This document shows, piece after piece, positions 1 to 5,457 of a stretch of DNA of 6,880 nucleotides. Numbering within the stretch: the first letter of the stretch is position 1; each line of letters starts with the position of its first letter. The stretch lies in contig JAJZMO010000264.1 of the NCBI GenBank assembly GCA_021798235.1, positions 1 to 6,880 of the forward strand. The letters are read 5' to 3'. The translations under genes and the position numbers were made by a program. Below the pieces are notes generated by a model. The model ran no database searches. It saw only the letters and a program-made list of their open reading frames with translations, and had not been told where the DNA came from. This DNA comes from Acidobacteriota bacterium. Lineage in GTDB: Bacteria; Acidobacteriota; Terriglobia; Terriglobales; Acidobacteriaceae.

Positions 1-122
1 CCGGGAAAAGGCCTTCCGGCACAAACATCAGCACACAATCACGCAAAAATCCGCACAAAAACCTGCCAGAAAAGCTCCGCTGCGACCAAACTCTCCGGAT
101 CGGCTACCTGTGCAGAGCTTCC

Positions 123-869
123 CTAGGATGCTCGTTGCTCAAAGTAGTCTATTGCTCTCTGAATTTTTTCTACTGGAACATCGAAGTCATCCGCAATGTC
201 CGCTGTATCTTCTCCATCCATAAAGCGGTTATGGATAAGCCATGCGGGTATGCCGGAACCGTCGATAACTGGCTGACTCGACGAGATTCCATAAGTGATG
301 GAAATGATGCGGTCATCAGGTTGTCCAGCGATCAATGGAAATATCTTTTTCACAAGATCATGCTCATCTTCGATGACATGCTCTAAGAACTTGTCCATAA
401 TGTCTTTGAAATTGAGTTGTCCCGGATGAGACAAGTTCATGTTTTCCGTCATGCTTTGTACGAATAGGTCGCTACCGTTCGTCTTGAAGTCTTTAGATAT
501 AAGCGGATGCCGCGATGGAAACTTTTGCTGAACCGAATCCATCGCTACGCGGATCGCCTTCATGCTCAGGTTGTGCGTGTAACGGGTCGCTGCCAAGACA
601 TGAAGTTCTGCGAGGTTAAAAAACGAAAGTAATTCATTTTCACGATCAGCTACAGAAATCAACGGTTCAAAAAACTTATCGCCAGATACCGTTGGATATT
701 TCCTCCCCCAAAGCCACGTTCCTAACGTCTGAGGATGAATTCCGAGATAGCAAGCCGCATCGGCAGGCGTGTATAACGCCTGCTCACGAGGATCAACATT
801 AGCCCTGAAGGTGCCCTTGGATAGCTTTCGAATCATCTTTGTCGTATGTAGCTCACAGGCAATAATCAC
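123..869 (-). CDS. DUF433 domain protein with N-terminal HTH (putative antitoxin component)
   Basis: The 248-residue product has three recognisable parts. Residues about 33-59 (YTPADAACYLG then a WLWGRKYP stretch) look like a MerR-type helix-turn-helix. The middle (FNLAELHVLAATR, then a KAIRVAMD helix) is the conserved central segment of HTH-DUF433 proteins. Residues about 198-245 (PVIDGSGIPAWLIHNRF, then DTADIADDFDVP) match the DUF433 fold. Such proteins are usually the antitoxin and DNA-binding partner of a DUF5615 PIN-like toxin encoded just downstream; that is family knowledge. Here the 122 bases downstream hold no such toxin. The start is GTG, chosen because GGAGAGGTG sits at proper spacing before it; an ATG at codon 12 is an alternative. 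It lies 16 bases after the stop of an upstream gene fragment, so it was probably translated as part of an operon. Codon use is more A/T-rich than in the right half of the window. Function as an antitoxin is inferred; DNA binding is likely. Confidence 0.8.
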   Translation of the reverse strand: MIIACELHTTKMIRKLSKGTFRANVDPREQALYTPADAACYLGIHPQTLGTWLWGRKYPTVSGDKFFEPLISVADRENELLSFFNLAELHVLAATRYTHNLSMKAIRVAMDSVQQKFPSRHPLISKDFKTNGSDLFVQSMTENMNLSHPGQLNFKDIMDKFLEHVIEDEHDLVKKIFPLIAGQPDDRIISITYGISSSQPVIDGSGIPAWLIHNRFMDGEDTADIADDFDVPVEKIQRAIDYFEQRAS

Positions 870-885
870 CGCTCACCTCTCCGTG

Positions 886-1029
886 TTAGACTGCGGGTGA
901 GGAGAAAACCTTGTCTATTTCATCACCAAAGCCGACCAGTAAACCTTCGGGGCTGCCACCGCGACCGTTTACACGAGACGACTTCCATTCATTGTTGAAG
1001 CGGTCGATTACATCGCCTACATTGCCCGC
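886..1029 (-). pseudogene. 3' fragment of an unrecognised gene upstream of the DUF433 gene
   Basis: One minus-strand frame is open for 47 codons and ends with TAA at 886-888. The readable peptide includes GDVIDRFNNEWKSS, NGRGGSPEGLLVGFGDEID and ends KVFSSPAV. Codon choice (GTC, GGC, CTG, TTC, AAC, CGC) looks like real coding sequence. It has no ATG, GTG or TTG start, and at its 5' side it runs 13 bases into the end of the transposase gene in another frame before meeting a TGA. The stop is 16 bases before the GTG of the DUF433 gene, with that gene's ribosome site in between, which is typical operon spacing. The likely reading is the tail of a gene whose 5' part was lost when the transposase arrived. 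I do not recognise the family. A non-coding stretch internal to the insertion element is the alternative. Confidence 0.45.
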
Positions 1030-1943
1030 TCAGAAACCTGCTCCAAAAGCGAAGTGAACATCGGCTGTCCCGCGTTCCTTCGGTTGTATCGAAAGCTATA
1101 TTCATCAAGGTAGGTTTGTAAATACTTTTTACTGACCGAGTGATATACGCCGCCAATCCCTCTCTTTACCAGACTCCAGAATCCTTCAATCGTGTTGGTG
1201 TGTGTGTCGCCAACCACGTAAATCCCCGCACTGTGATTGATGCGGCGATGCTGATACACATTCACGTTTTCAAGCCCATTGTACGAAGCTAGTTCATCTG
1301 TGTAGACAATGGACTCCGGCAGTATGCGTTCCTTCGCAATGCCGTGCAGGGTTTTCTTGGTTGCATCCGTTGCAGCAATCGCGATGACGCGGCCTTGACG
1401 TTCCACCGCTCCCACAACACACGTTTGCTTCCTATCTCTCGCACCGGGACGGCCACGGCGACCGTTGCGACGCTTGCCGCCTACATAAGTCTCATCCATC
1501 TCAACTGAGGAACCCTCCAGTTGAATATCTTCGCTCATCAAAGTACGAATCTGCTTGAACATGCGCCACGCGGTTTTATACGTGACTCCAATTTCACGCT
1601 GAATCTGTTTAGCGCTCACGCCGCATCGAGTCGAACCCATGAGGTACATTGCGTAGAACCAAAGCCGCAAAGACGTTGTAGACTTCTCAAAAATCGTTCC
1701 CGCCAGCGGGTAAATGTGTTTTCCGCAATAGTCGCAGGCGTACGCTGTGCGCCCTGTTACGCGATGATGCTTGCGCTCCGTATTGCCGCACTTTGCGCTA
1801 TCGCAAACCGTAATGCCGCCGGGCCAGCGCTCCTCTTTGATGTGTTCCAAGCAGGCATCATCATTCGGGAACTCAGTGTTGAAATCCTGAATCGTATACT
1901 TTTGATATCCAGGAATAGAATTGCTCTGTTTGCGCTTCGCCAT
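1017..1943 (-). CDS. IS1595 family (ISXO2-like) transposase
   Basis: This 308-residue protein is a full-length member of the IS1595/ISXO2 family, which catalyses cut-and-paste or related DDE transposition. From the N-terminus: the family opening (YTIQDFNTEFPNDDACLEHI, residues 16-35), a zinc ribbon with C47, C52, C70 and C73, the GTIFEKS and LWFYAMYLM segment, a helix-turn-helix (SAKQIQREIGVTYKTAWRMF, 110-129), then the catalytic domain with D150 in MDETYVGGKRR, D216 in YTDELASYNGL, and the HTNTIEGFWSLVKRG block (N250, E253, K260). The end, FRYNRRN to EQVSERAM, is normal for the family, so the gene appears intact. The ATG at 1943 has no ribosome binding site, but a good promoter ends 9 bases before it. 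No terminal inverted repeats could be recognised, so the element's ends, and whether it can still move, are unknown. It may have cut into the gene whose tail lies at 886-1029. Confidence 0.93.
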   Translation of the reverse strand: MAKRKQSNSIPGYQKYTIQDFNTEFPNDDACLEHIKEERWPGGITVCDSAKCGNTERKHHRVTGRTAYACDYCGKHIYPLAGTIFEKSTTSLRLWFYAMYLMGSTRCGVSAKQIQREIGVTYKTAWRMFKQIRTLMSEDIQLEGSSVEMDETYVGGKRRNGRRGRPGARDRKQTCVVGAVERQGRVIAIAATDATKKTLHGIAKERILPESIVYTDELASYNGLENVNVYQHRRINHSAGIYVVGDTHTNTIEGFWSLVKRGIGGVYHSVSKKYLQTYLDEYSFRYNRRNAGQPMFTSLLEQVSERAM

Positions 1944-1952
1944 GATGTAAAC

Positions 1953-1981
1953 AGTATCGCAAAATTCTTACTTGTTGTCAA
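1953..1981 (-). promoter_or_regulatory. Sigma-70-type promoter of the IS1595 transposase, leaderless layout
   Basis: On the minus strand a perfect -35 TTGACA (1981-1976) is followed by a 17-base spacer and the -10 hexamer GATACT (1958-1953; 4 of 6 to consensus). The transposase ATG begins only 9 bases after the -10. Transcription would start about 2-3 bases before the ATG, leaving practically no 5' untranslated region, and no Shine-Dalgarno sequence is present. Spacing and -35 quality make this a good promoter; the leaderless start is inferred. Confidence 0.65.
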
Positions 1982-2014
1982 GGGATAATTACCAAAGAAA
2001 AAGAACCGGAGTAA

Positions 2015-2185
2015 GTAGCGAGTACGAGCGAAAGTAGAACATCCATTTCGGATACAAAGCGAGTCTTCGGCTTCGACCGGTTGCGCTCCCGTGGCCTGGC
2101 AAAGAACCATCATCGGCTGTGCGCCTGCTTCGCACTGGTCAATCGCTACAACCACCGCAAACGGCTGCTTGTGCAGAGGGCGTAG
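2015..2185 (+). pseudogene. C-terminal remnant of an IS5-type transposase
   Basis: A plus-strand frame opens after a TAA at 2012-2014 and closes with TAG at 2183-2185. Its last 35 or so codons read VFGFDRLRSRGLAKNHHRLC, then FALVNRYNHRKRLL. This is the shape of the extreme C-terminus of IS5-superfamily DDE transposases, where an RYRGLAKN-like motif is followed by an ALVNLY helix and a basic tail. The upstream catalytic domain is missing, there is no start codon, and the first 15 or so codons (Ser/Thr-rich) do not look like transposase, so the true junction probably lies near 2040-2060. It is a dead fragment. It lies back to back with the IS1595 transposase promoter region. The family call rests on motif memory alone. 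Confidence 0.55.
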
Positions 2186-2429
2186 TGTGCTCAAAGGCCG
2201 AATGTCTGCTGTAAATAATGAAATCGAGGCGGCAACGACGTCTTTTTCTGCCTGTTCTTGTCGCACACATCTTGTAGGCAGCGGCTTGCATTACGAGCGG
2301 GACTGAAGTGTTTGGAAAAGGCGTTCCCGGAGAGCACTATTATGGTATTTGGTTCGGTGTTGATAGACAACGGGAAGAGACTCATACATGTGTCGCAACC
2401 AACAGCCATCAGAACAGCCACCAAGCAAT

Positions 2430-2458
2430 TTCAGCCTCTCAAAATTCGAGAGGCTGAA
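2430..2458 (-). terminator. Hairpin downstream of tRNA-Leu, probable terminator
   Basis: A perfect 11-bp stem (TTCAGCCTCTC at 2430-2440 against GAGAGGCTGAA at 2448-2458) encloses a 7-base loop. It starts 21 bases after the encoded CCA of the tRNA on the minus strand, the expected place for a terminator of the tRNA or slt-tRNA transcript. The tract after the hairpin (ATTGCTTGG) is only weakly T-rich, so termination may be inefficient or Rho-assisted. Read on the plus strand it has no T-tract either. Confidence 0.55.
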
Positions 2459-2479
2459 TCATTCTATGTCGAAATTGTC

Positions 2480-2566
2480 TGGTGCCCAGAGGGGGACTTG
2501 AACCCCCACGACCTTGCGATCTGCGGATTTTAAGTCCGCTGCGTCTGCCGATTCCGCCATCCGGGC
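2480..2566 (-). tRNA. tRNA-Leu (anticodon UAA)
   Basis: The 87-base minus-strand gene folds as a class II tRNA. The acceptor arms GCCCGGA and TCTGGGC pair (one G-U), followed by discriminator A and an encoded CCA. The D-arm contains GCGG and GGCAGA, and the anticodon stem is GCGGA/TCCGC with loop CTTAAAA, giving anticodon TAA (2530-2532). A long variable arm (AGATCGCAAGGTCGT), as expected for leucine, is followed by a T-arm GGGGG-TTCAAGT-CCCCC. It reads UUA and UUG codons. It lies 97 bases after the lytic transglycosylase gene on the same strand and could share its transcript. Its 3' end faces the accessory block with transposase remains, a common layout for island insertion, although no duplicated tRNA end was seen in the window. 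Confidence 0.97.
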
Positions 2567-2637
2567 CTTGTGTTGCTTCTTGCAACGGCATTGAATCGCT
2601 ATCTTGAGCCTCGCTCCGCAGAGCCGTTGTGTCGCGC

Positions 2638-2655
2638 GATTGCACTGCCGCAATC
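2638..2655 (-). terminator. Weak hairpin just after the lytic transglycosylase stop codon
   Basis: A 6-bp stem (GATTGC at 2638-2643 with GCAATC at 2650-2655, 6-base loop) begins 8 bases after the transglycosylase stop codon on the minus strand. No T-tract follows, so it may be only a partial terminator or a 3' processing or stability element between this gene and the tRNA. Confidence 0.25.
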
Positions 2656-2663
2656 CTACGATT

Positions 2664-5045
2664 CTATCGTGCCGCGCCCGCTGCCGGATGCACAGTCGGC
2701 TGCGGATTCGGGGCAAAACTTTTCGCGTCGGCTGCCGCAGGCTTTTTCTCCGGTGCATTTGCTGGGGACGGCTGCTCATACAGCTTGCGGTAAATCTGCG
2801 CATTGCGCAAAATTGCCTGCACATACTCGCGCGTCTGCGTGAAGGGAATGGACTCGACAAACTCGGGCAGATCGGCATACGGCCCGTTGGCTTGCCAACT
2901 TTTCACGCGGTCGTCGCCCGCGTTGTAGGCGGCCAGAGCATACTCTGGTTGGTTTTGGAACTCATCCATCAACTGTCGCAGATACATCGTTCCCAGCCGT
3001 AGATTCATCTGCGGCTGCAGCAACGCATTGGGGGTCACGCGGCCCAGGTGCGCCTTGCGGCCCAGCTCGCGGCCCACGCGTGGCAGCAATTGCATCAGTC
3101 CGAAGGCGTTGGCATAAGAGACTGCGCCGGGGTTGAACTCCGACTCCTGGCGAATGAGCGAAGCCACTAGATACGGATCGAGGTCGTTGCGTTTGGCATT
3201 GCCGGTCAACACCGGCCAGTACGGACGCGGAAATAGCAGCAGCCAGTAGTCGCGCGGAATCGCAGCAATCGGCAGAGCGAAGTAGGAGTGAACGGTCTGC
3301 TTTAAGGTTTGCAGTGCGCGGAAATCCTCACCAGAGCGGGAGTAAATCTCCGCCTCAGCCAGGGGCGACCAGGCGCTGCTGTCCGGGCTGGCCTGAATCT
3401 CCGGTGCGATGTACTGATTCAGCGCAGCGTTGGCCAGCAGCCGCGCGCGTAGGAGATGCACATCATCGCTCGGCACCGTGGTGGTCAAATGCGGCGGCTT
3501 GGGCGCAGCGACGCTCTCCAAAAAAGCCAGATGTGCTGGGGTTGCGCCGGACAGATTTTGCATCCGCGCCTGTGCCAGGTGCGCATAGTAATAATGGTGA
3601 AAATCCGCGATCAGTTTGGCGTAACAAGCCGCGGCGGCTGCGGGATTTTTCTCAACATCCTCATAGAGACGTCCGCGCCAATAGATTGCCGCAGCCACCT
3701 GCGGCTGGCTGGGATAGCGCGCGATCTGCTCTTGAAACATGCGCGCGGCATCGGATTTTTTATTCAGTCGAAAGGCAATCCACGCCGCGTGCCAATGGCT
3801 GGCTGCTGCGTGCGGGCTGGCAGGGAACTGGCTGGCCAGCGTGCTGTAATCCTGTGCCGCTGTGGGCAGATCATTGGCCACCAATGCCATGTTGCCTGCG
3901 GAAAAGAGCGCTCGTTCCGTCCAGCGGCTCAGCGAGAAGCGTTGCTGCATCTGAGCCAGCAGGCTCTGCACCTGCTGCGCATCGGTGTGGTCGCGCGCCA
4001 GCTCCAGCATCAAGTACAAGCGCAGCGCTCCAGCCTCGTCATTGGTGTCAGAGAGCAGCGACAGTTGTGAGGCATCCACGTGATGCTCTTGCCGAAATTC
4101 GTAGTAGGCCGCCTTGGCCAGATACAAATTCACCTTGGGCGAGCCAGCCAGCGCCGGACTGTTCGCCAGCGCGTTGTATTGCGCCGATGCGGCGGAGTAC
4201 TGCCCCGCTTGCGCTAAGCCCTCCGCGTTGAGCGCGCGTTGTTCCACGCTGAAGGGATGGCTCAACTCCATCGTGTGCAATTGCGCGGCAATTTGTGTGG
4301 CTTCTGGGCTGGCGGCGTAATCGGAGTAGATGCGTCCGTACAAACGCAGCGCTGCTTCGGCGTGGCCAGCCATCTGCTGCGCCTGCGCCTCTGTAAATAG
4401 GTAGGTGGCAGAGTTTCGCTCACGCCCCTGCATGGTCGCCAGTTGTTGCAGCGCGCTCTGCGGATCGCCGTCGGCCACGTAGACCTGCGCCAGCAGCAGC
4501 GCTGCTTTGCCGGTTAAGATGTTCTCTGGATGCTGCACGCTGAAATTTATCAGCAGATTTTCTGCCTCTGCGTAGAGTTGTTGCGCCAAGTCGGCCTGCG
4601 CCTGCAGGTAGTCGGTGTAGTCGGCGAGAACGTTGCCCGCCTTGCGCGCCAGCTTCAATGCGGCGGTCGCATCGGCATAGCGCTGGTCGGCCAAATATGC
4701 GTTGCCTAACGCCAGATACGCCGCTTCGGCGGCGTCACCGCTGTGCGTACGGGCATAGCGCGTCACGCCTGCGTAGGCCTCCGGTGTGTGCAGTGCGTGC
4801 AACTGTTGCGCCATGGGCCGCAACTCCGCGCTGGCAACAAAGGCCCGGCGCATCCTGCGTACGTGCGCCAGATTTTTGTGGTGGGCAGCAGCCTTGGTCG
4901 GCGCTGCCTTGTCTGCAGCATGCGCGTGCTTCTGCGCCGCCGATGTTGCACGGGCCGTGCCAGCCAGGCCGAAGCTGAGAATCCCTAGAACTGCGATCTG
5001 CGCAGTGCGGAACGAAGCGCACCTGCGCCATGAAAAATTTCCCAT
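2664..5045 (-). CDS. Slt70-like soluble lytic transglycosylase with TPR-type helical domain
   Basis: The enzyme cleaves the MurNAc-GlcNAc bond of peptidoglycan, leaving 1,6-anhydro ends, and acts in the periplasm. Residues 1-33 form a signal peptide: basic WRRC...R, hydrophobic AQIAVLGILSFGLAG, cleavage after ARA. About 550 residues of alpha-helical TPR-like repeats follow (repeated A-LYLALG-, LYGRIYSDYAASPEA, AAIYWRGRLYE elements), as in the ring domain of Slt70. The GH23/SLT domain spans about 615-750, with catalytic E634 in RQESEFNPGAVS, GLMQLLP at 649-655 and AAYNAG at 705-710. All core motifs are present. The last 40 or so residues are a Pro/Ala/Lys-rich tail absent from the E. coli enzyme, and at 793 residues the protein is longer than E. 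coli Slt70 (about 645 including its signal). The ATG has no ribosome site but lies 6 bases after a -10 hexamer. A dedicated tRNA-Leu gene follows downstream. Confidence 0.93.
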   Translation of the reverse strand: MGNFSWRRCASFRTAQIAVLGILSFGLAGTARATSAAQKHAHAADKAAPTKAAAHHKNLAHVRRMRRAFVASAELRPMAQQLHALHTPEAYAGVTRYARTHSGDAAEAAYLALGNAYLADQRYADATAALKLARKAGNVLADYTDYLQAQADLAQQLYAEAENLLINFSVQHPENILTGKAALLLAQVYVADGDPQSALQQLATMQGRERNSATYLFTEAQAQQMAGHAEAALRLYGRIYSDYAASPEATQIAAQLHTMELSHPFSVEQRALNAEGLAQAGQYSAASAQYNALANSPALAGSPKVNLYLAKAAYYEFRQEHHVDASQLSLLSDTNDEAGALRLYLMLELARDHTDAQQVQSLLAQMQQRFSLSRWTERALFSAGNMALVANDLPTAAQDYSTLASQFPASPHAAASHWHAAWIAFRLNKKSDAARMFQEQIARYPSQPQVAAAIYWRGRLYEDVEKNPAAAAACYAKLIADFHHYYYAHLAQARMQNLSGATPAHLAFLESVAAPKPPHLTTTVPSDDVHLLRARLLANAALNQYIAPEIQASPDSSAWSPLAEAEIYSRSGEDFRALQTLKQTVHSYFALPIAAIPRDYWLLLFPRPYWPVLTGNAKRNDLDPYLVASLIRQESEFNPGAVSYANAFGLMQLLPRVGRELGRKAHLGRVTPNALLQPQMNLRLGTMYLRQLMDEFQNQPEYALAAYNAGDDRVKSWQANGPYADLPEFVESIPFTQTREYVQAILRNAQIYRKLYEQPSPANAPEKKPAAADAKSFAPNPQPTVHPAAGAAR

Positions 5046-5051
5046 GTCTTG

Positions 5052-5079
5052 ACTCTAGTGCGGCGGCCTGAAATGTCAA
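5052..5079 (-). promoter_or_regulatory. Promoter of the lytic transglycosylase gene, leaderless layout
   Basis: On the minus strand TTGACA (5079-5074, perfect -35) is followed by a 16-base spacer and TAGAGT (5057-5052, 4 of 6 to the -10 consensus). Only six bases (CAAGAC) separate it from the ATG at 5045, so transcription would start at or next to the A of the start codon. No Shine-Dalgarno sequence exists upstream of this ATG, which agrees with leaderless translation. The same arrangement is seen at the IS1595 transposase in this window. Confidence 0.5.
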
Positions 5080-5123
5080 TTCTGGCGGGTAGGTCCGTTG
5101 GAAGGATGCAGGAGCACTCTCAA

Positions 5124-5171
5124 CATTCGCAGCCAAAGATACGGAGTCATTCAGGGCGGAGTCTGCGAATG
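5124..5171. repeat. 9-bp inverted repeat with internal CGGAGTC direct repeats
   Basis: CATTCGCAG at 5124-5132 is the exact reverse complement of CTGCGAATG at 5163-5171. Between and overlapping the arms, CGGAGTC occurs at 5142-5148 and 5157-5163, and a near copy, CGGAGTG, follows at 5176-5182. It could be an operator or the lower stem of a structured RNA together with the larger inverted repeat that begins ten bases later. Confidence 0.4.
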
Positions 5172-5180
5172 CGGACGGAG

Positions 5181-5234
5181 TGAAGCATCCAGAGAGTGAT
5201 GGCTGGGGGGCGCGATGATTCTCTGGATGCTTCA
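5181..5234. repeat. 15-bp perfect inverted repeat, possible RNA hairpin or operator
   Basis: TGAAGCATCCAGAGA (5181-5195) and TCTCTGGATGCTTCA (5220-5234) are exact reverse complements separated by 24 bases that include a G6 run. As RNA this would be a stable hairpin on either strand; as DNA the arms are spaced 39 bases apart start to start. No T-tract follows in either direction, so it is not an ordinary terminator. It lies about 140 bases upstream of the transglycosylase start and 224 bases upstream of the sigma factor start. Confidence 0.6.
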
Positions 5235-5336
5235 TCACTACGTTCCTCAGCGGGACTCGTCGTGGTTCTTAAATGGATTCACGGCCCAATTCTGTCTGCC
5301 TTTGCGCCCAAGCTCCCCAGCGCATACCATGATAAG

Positions 5337-5358
5337 AGGATGGCTGGAGGATGGCTGC
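5337..5358. repeat. Tandem 11-mer direct repeat
   Basis: AGGATGGCTGG (5337-5347) is followed directly by AGGATGGCTGC (5348-5358), identical at 10 of 11 positions and so phased by about one helical turn. The core GATGGCTG also occurs once more in the same gap at 5198-5205, inside the loop of the 15-bp inverted repeat. It may be a regulator binding site upstream of the sigma factor gene, or simple slippage. Confidence 0.45.
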
Positions 5359-5428
5359 AGCGTTGGCTGCTGTGCGGGACGATTGGGATTTTTTTAGATT
5401 CCTGCATCCTGCGCCACACGCGAGGCAT

Positions 5429-5456
5429 CTATACGGAGTGGGCACCAGCCTATACG
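5429..5456 (+). promoter_or_regulatory. CTATACG heptamer repeated 21 bases apart, abutting the sigma factor start
   Basis: CTATACG occurs at 5429-5435 and again at 5450-5456; the second copy ends one base before the sigma factor ATG. Start-to-start spacing is 21 bases, two helical turns. The copies contain a -10-like TATACG, but no -35 lies at the right distance from either. They could be operator half-sites or part of a start-proximal promoter. No good ribosome site precedes the ATG; a GGAG at 5435-5438 is about 19 bases away. Confidence 0.3.
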
Positions 5457-5457
5457 C

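Larger units (their letters stand above)
5046..5457. other. 412-base divergent intergenic region between the lytic transglycosylase and sigma factor genes
   Basis: The region is unusually long for two divergent genes and holds several repeats, listed separately, but no convincing protein gene. The transglycosylase promoter lies at its left edge. Plus-strand open frames exist (for example from 5196 and 5215) but lack ribosome sites, resemble no family, and one runs into the sigma gene out of frame. A T7 run at 5389-5395 follows a short GCAGC/GCTGC hairpin (5357-5370) at 18 bases, too far for a classic terminator. No clear ECF-type promoter (GGAAC with CGTC) was found for the sigma gene. An uncharacterised leader RNA or small RNA is possible. 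Confidence 0.5.

Noticed and set aside
1..126. Open plus-strand frame entering from the left edge and ending TAG at 124-126
   Set aside because: Basic, low-complexity reading with no recognisable motif, and other frames in the same stretch are also open; too short to call the tail of a gene.
900..915. CCTTG(A/T)C-like match to the sequence around the transposase -35 as a possible left terminal repeat
   Set aside because: Only about 8 of 15 positions agree and there is no target duplication, so it is within chance.
1757..2266. 169-codon minus-strand open frame
   Set aside because: Its 3' half is an out-of-frame reading of the transposase gene and its 5' half is antisense to the IS5-type remnant; no motifs.
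2186..2429. Plus-strand frame containing GEHYYGIWFGVDRQ
   Set aside because: No start codon with a ribosome site, no family recognised, and the rest of the frame looks random.
2258..2533. 91-codon plus-strand open frame
   Set aside because: Runs across the terminator hairpin and through most of the tRNA-Leu gene in antisense; no ribosome site or family resemblance.
3314..4231. 305-codon open frame on the plus strand
   Set aside because: Lies antisense inside the transglycosylase gene; Arg/Pro/Ser-rich composition typical of a GC-rich shadow frame, with no family motifs.
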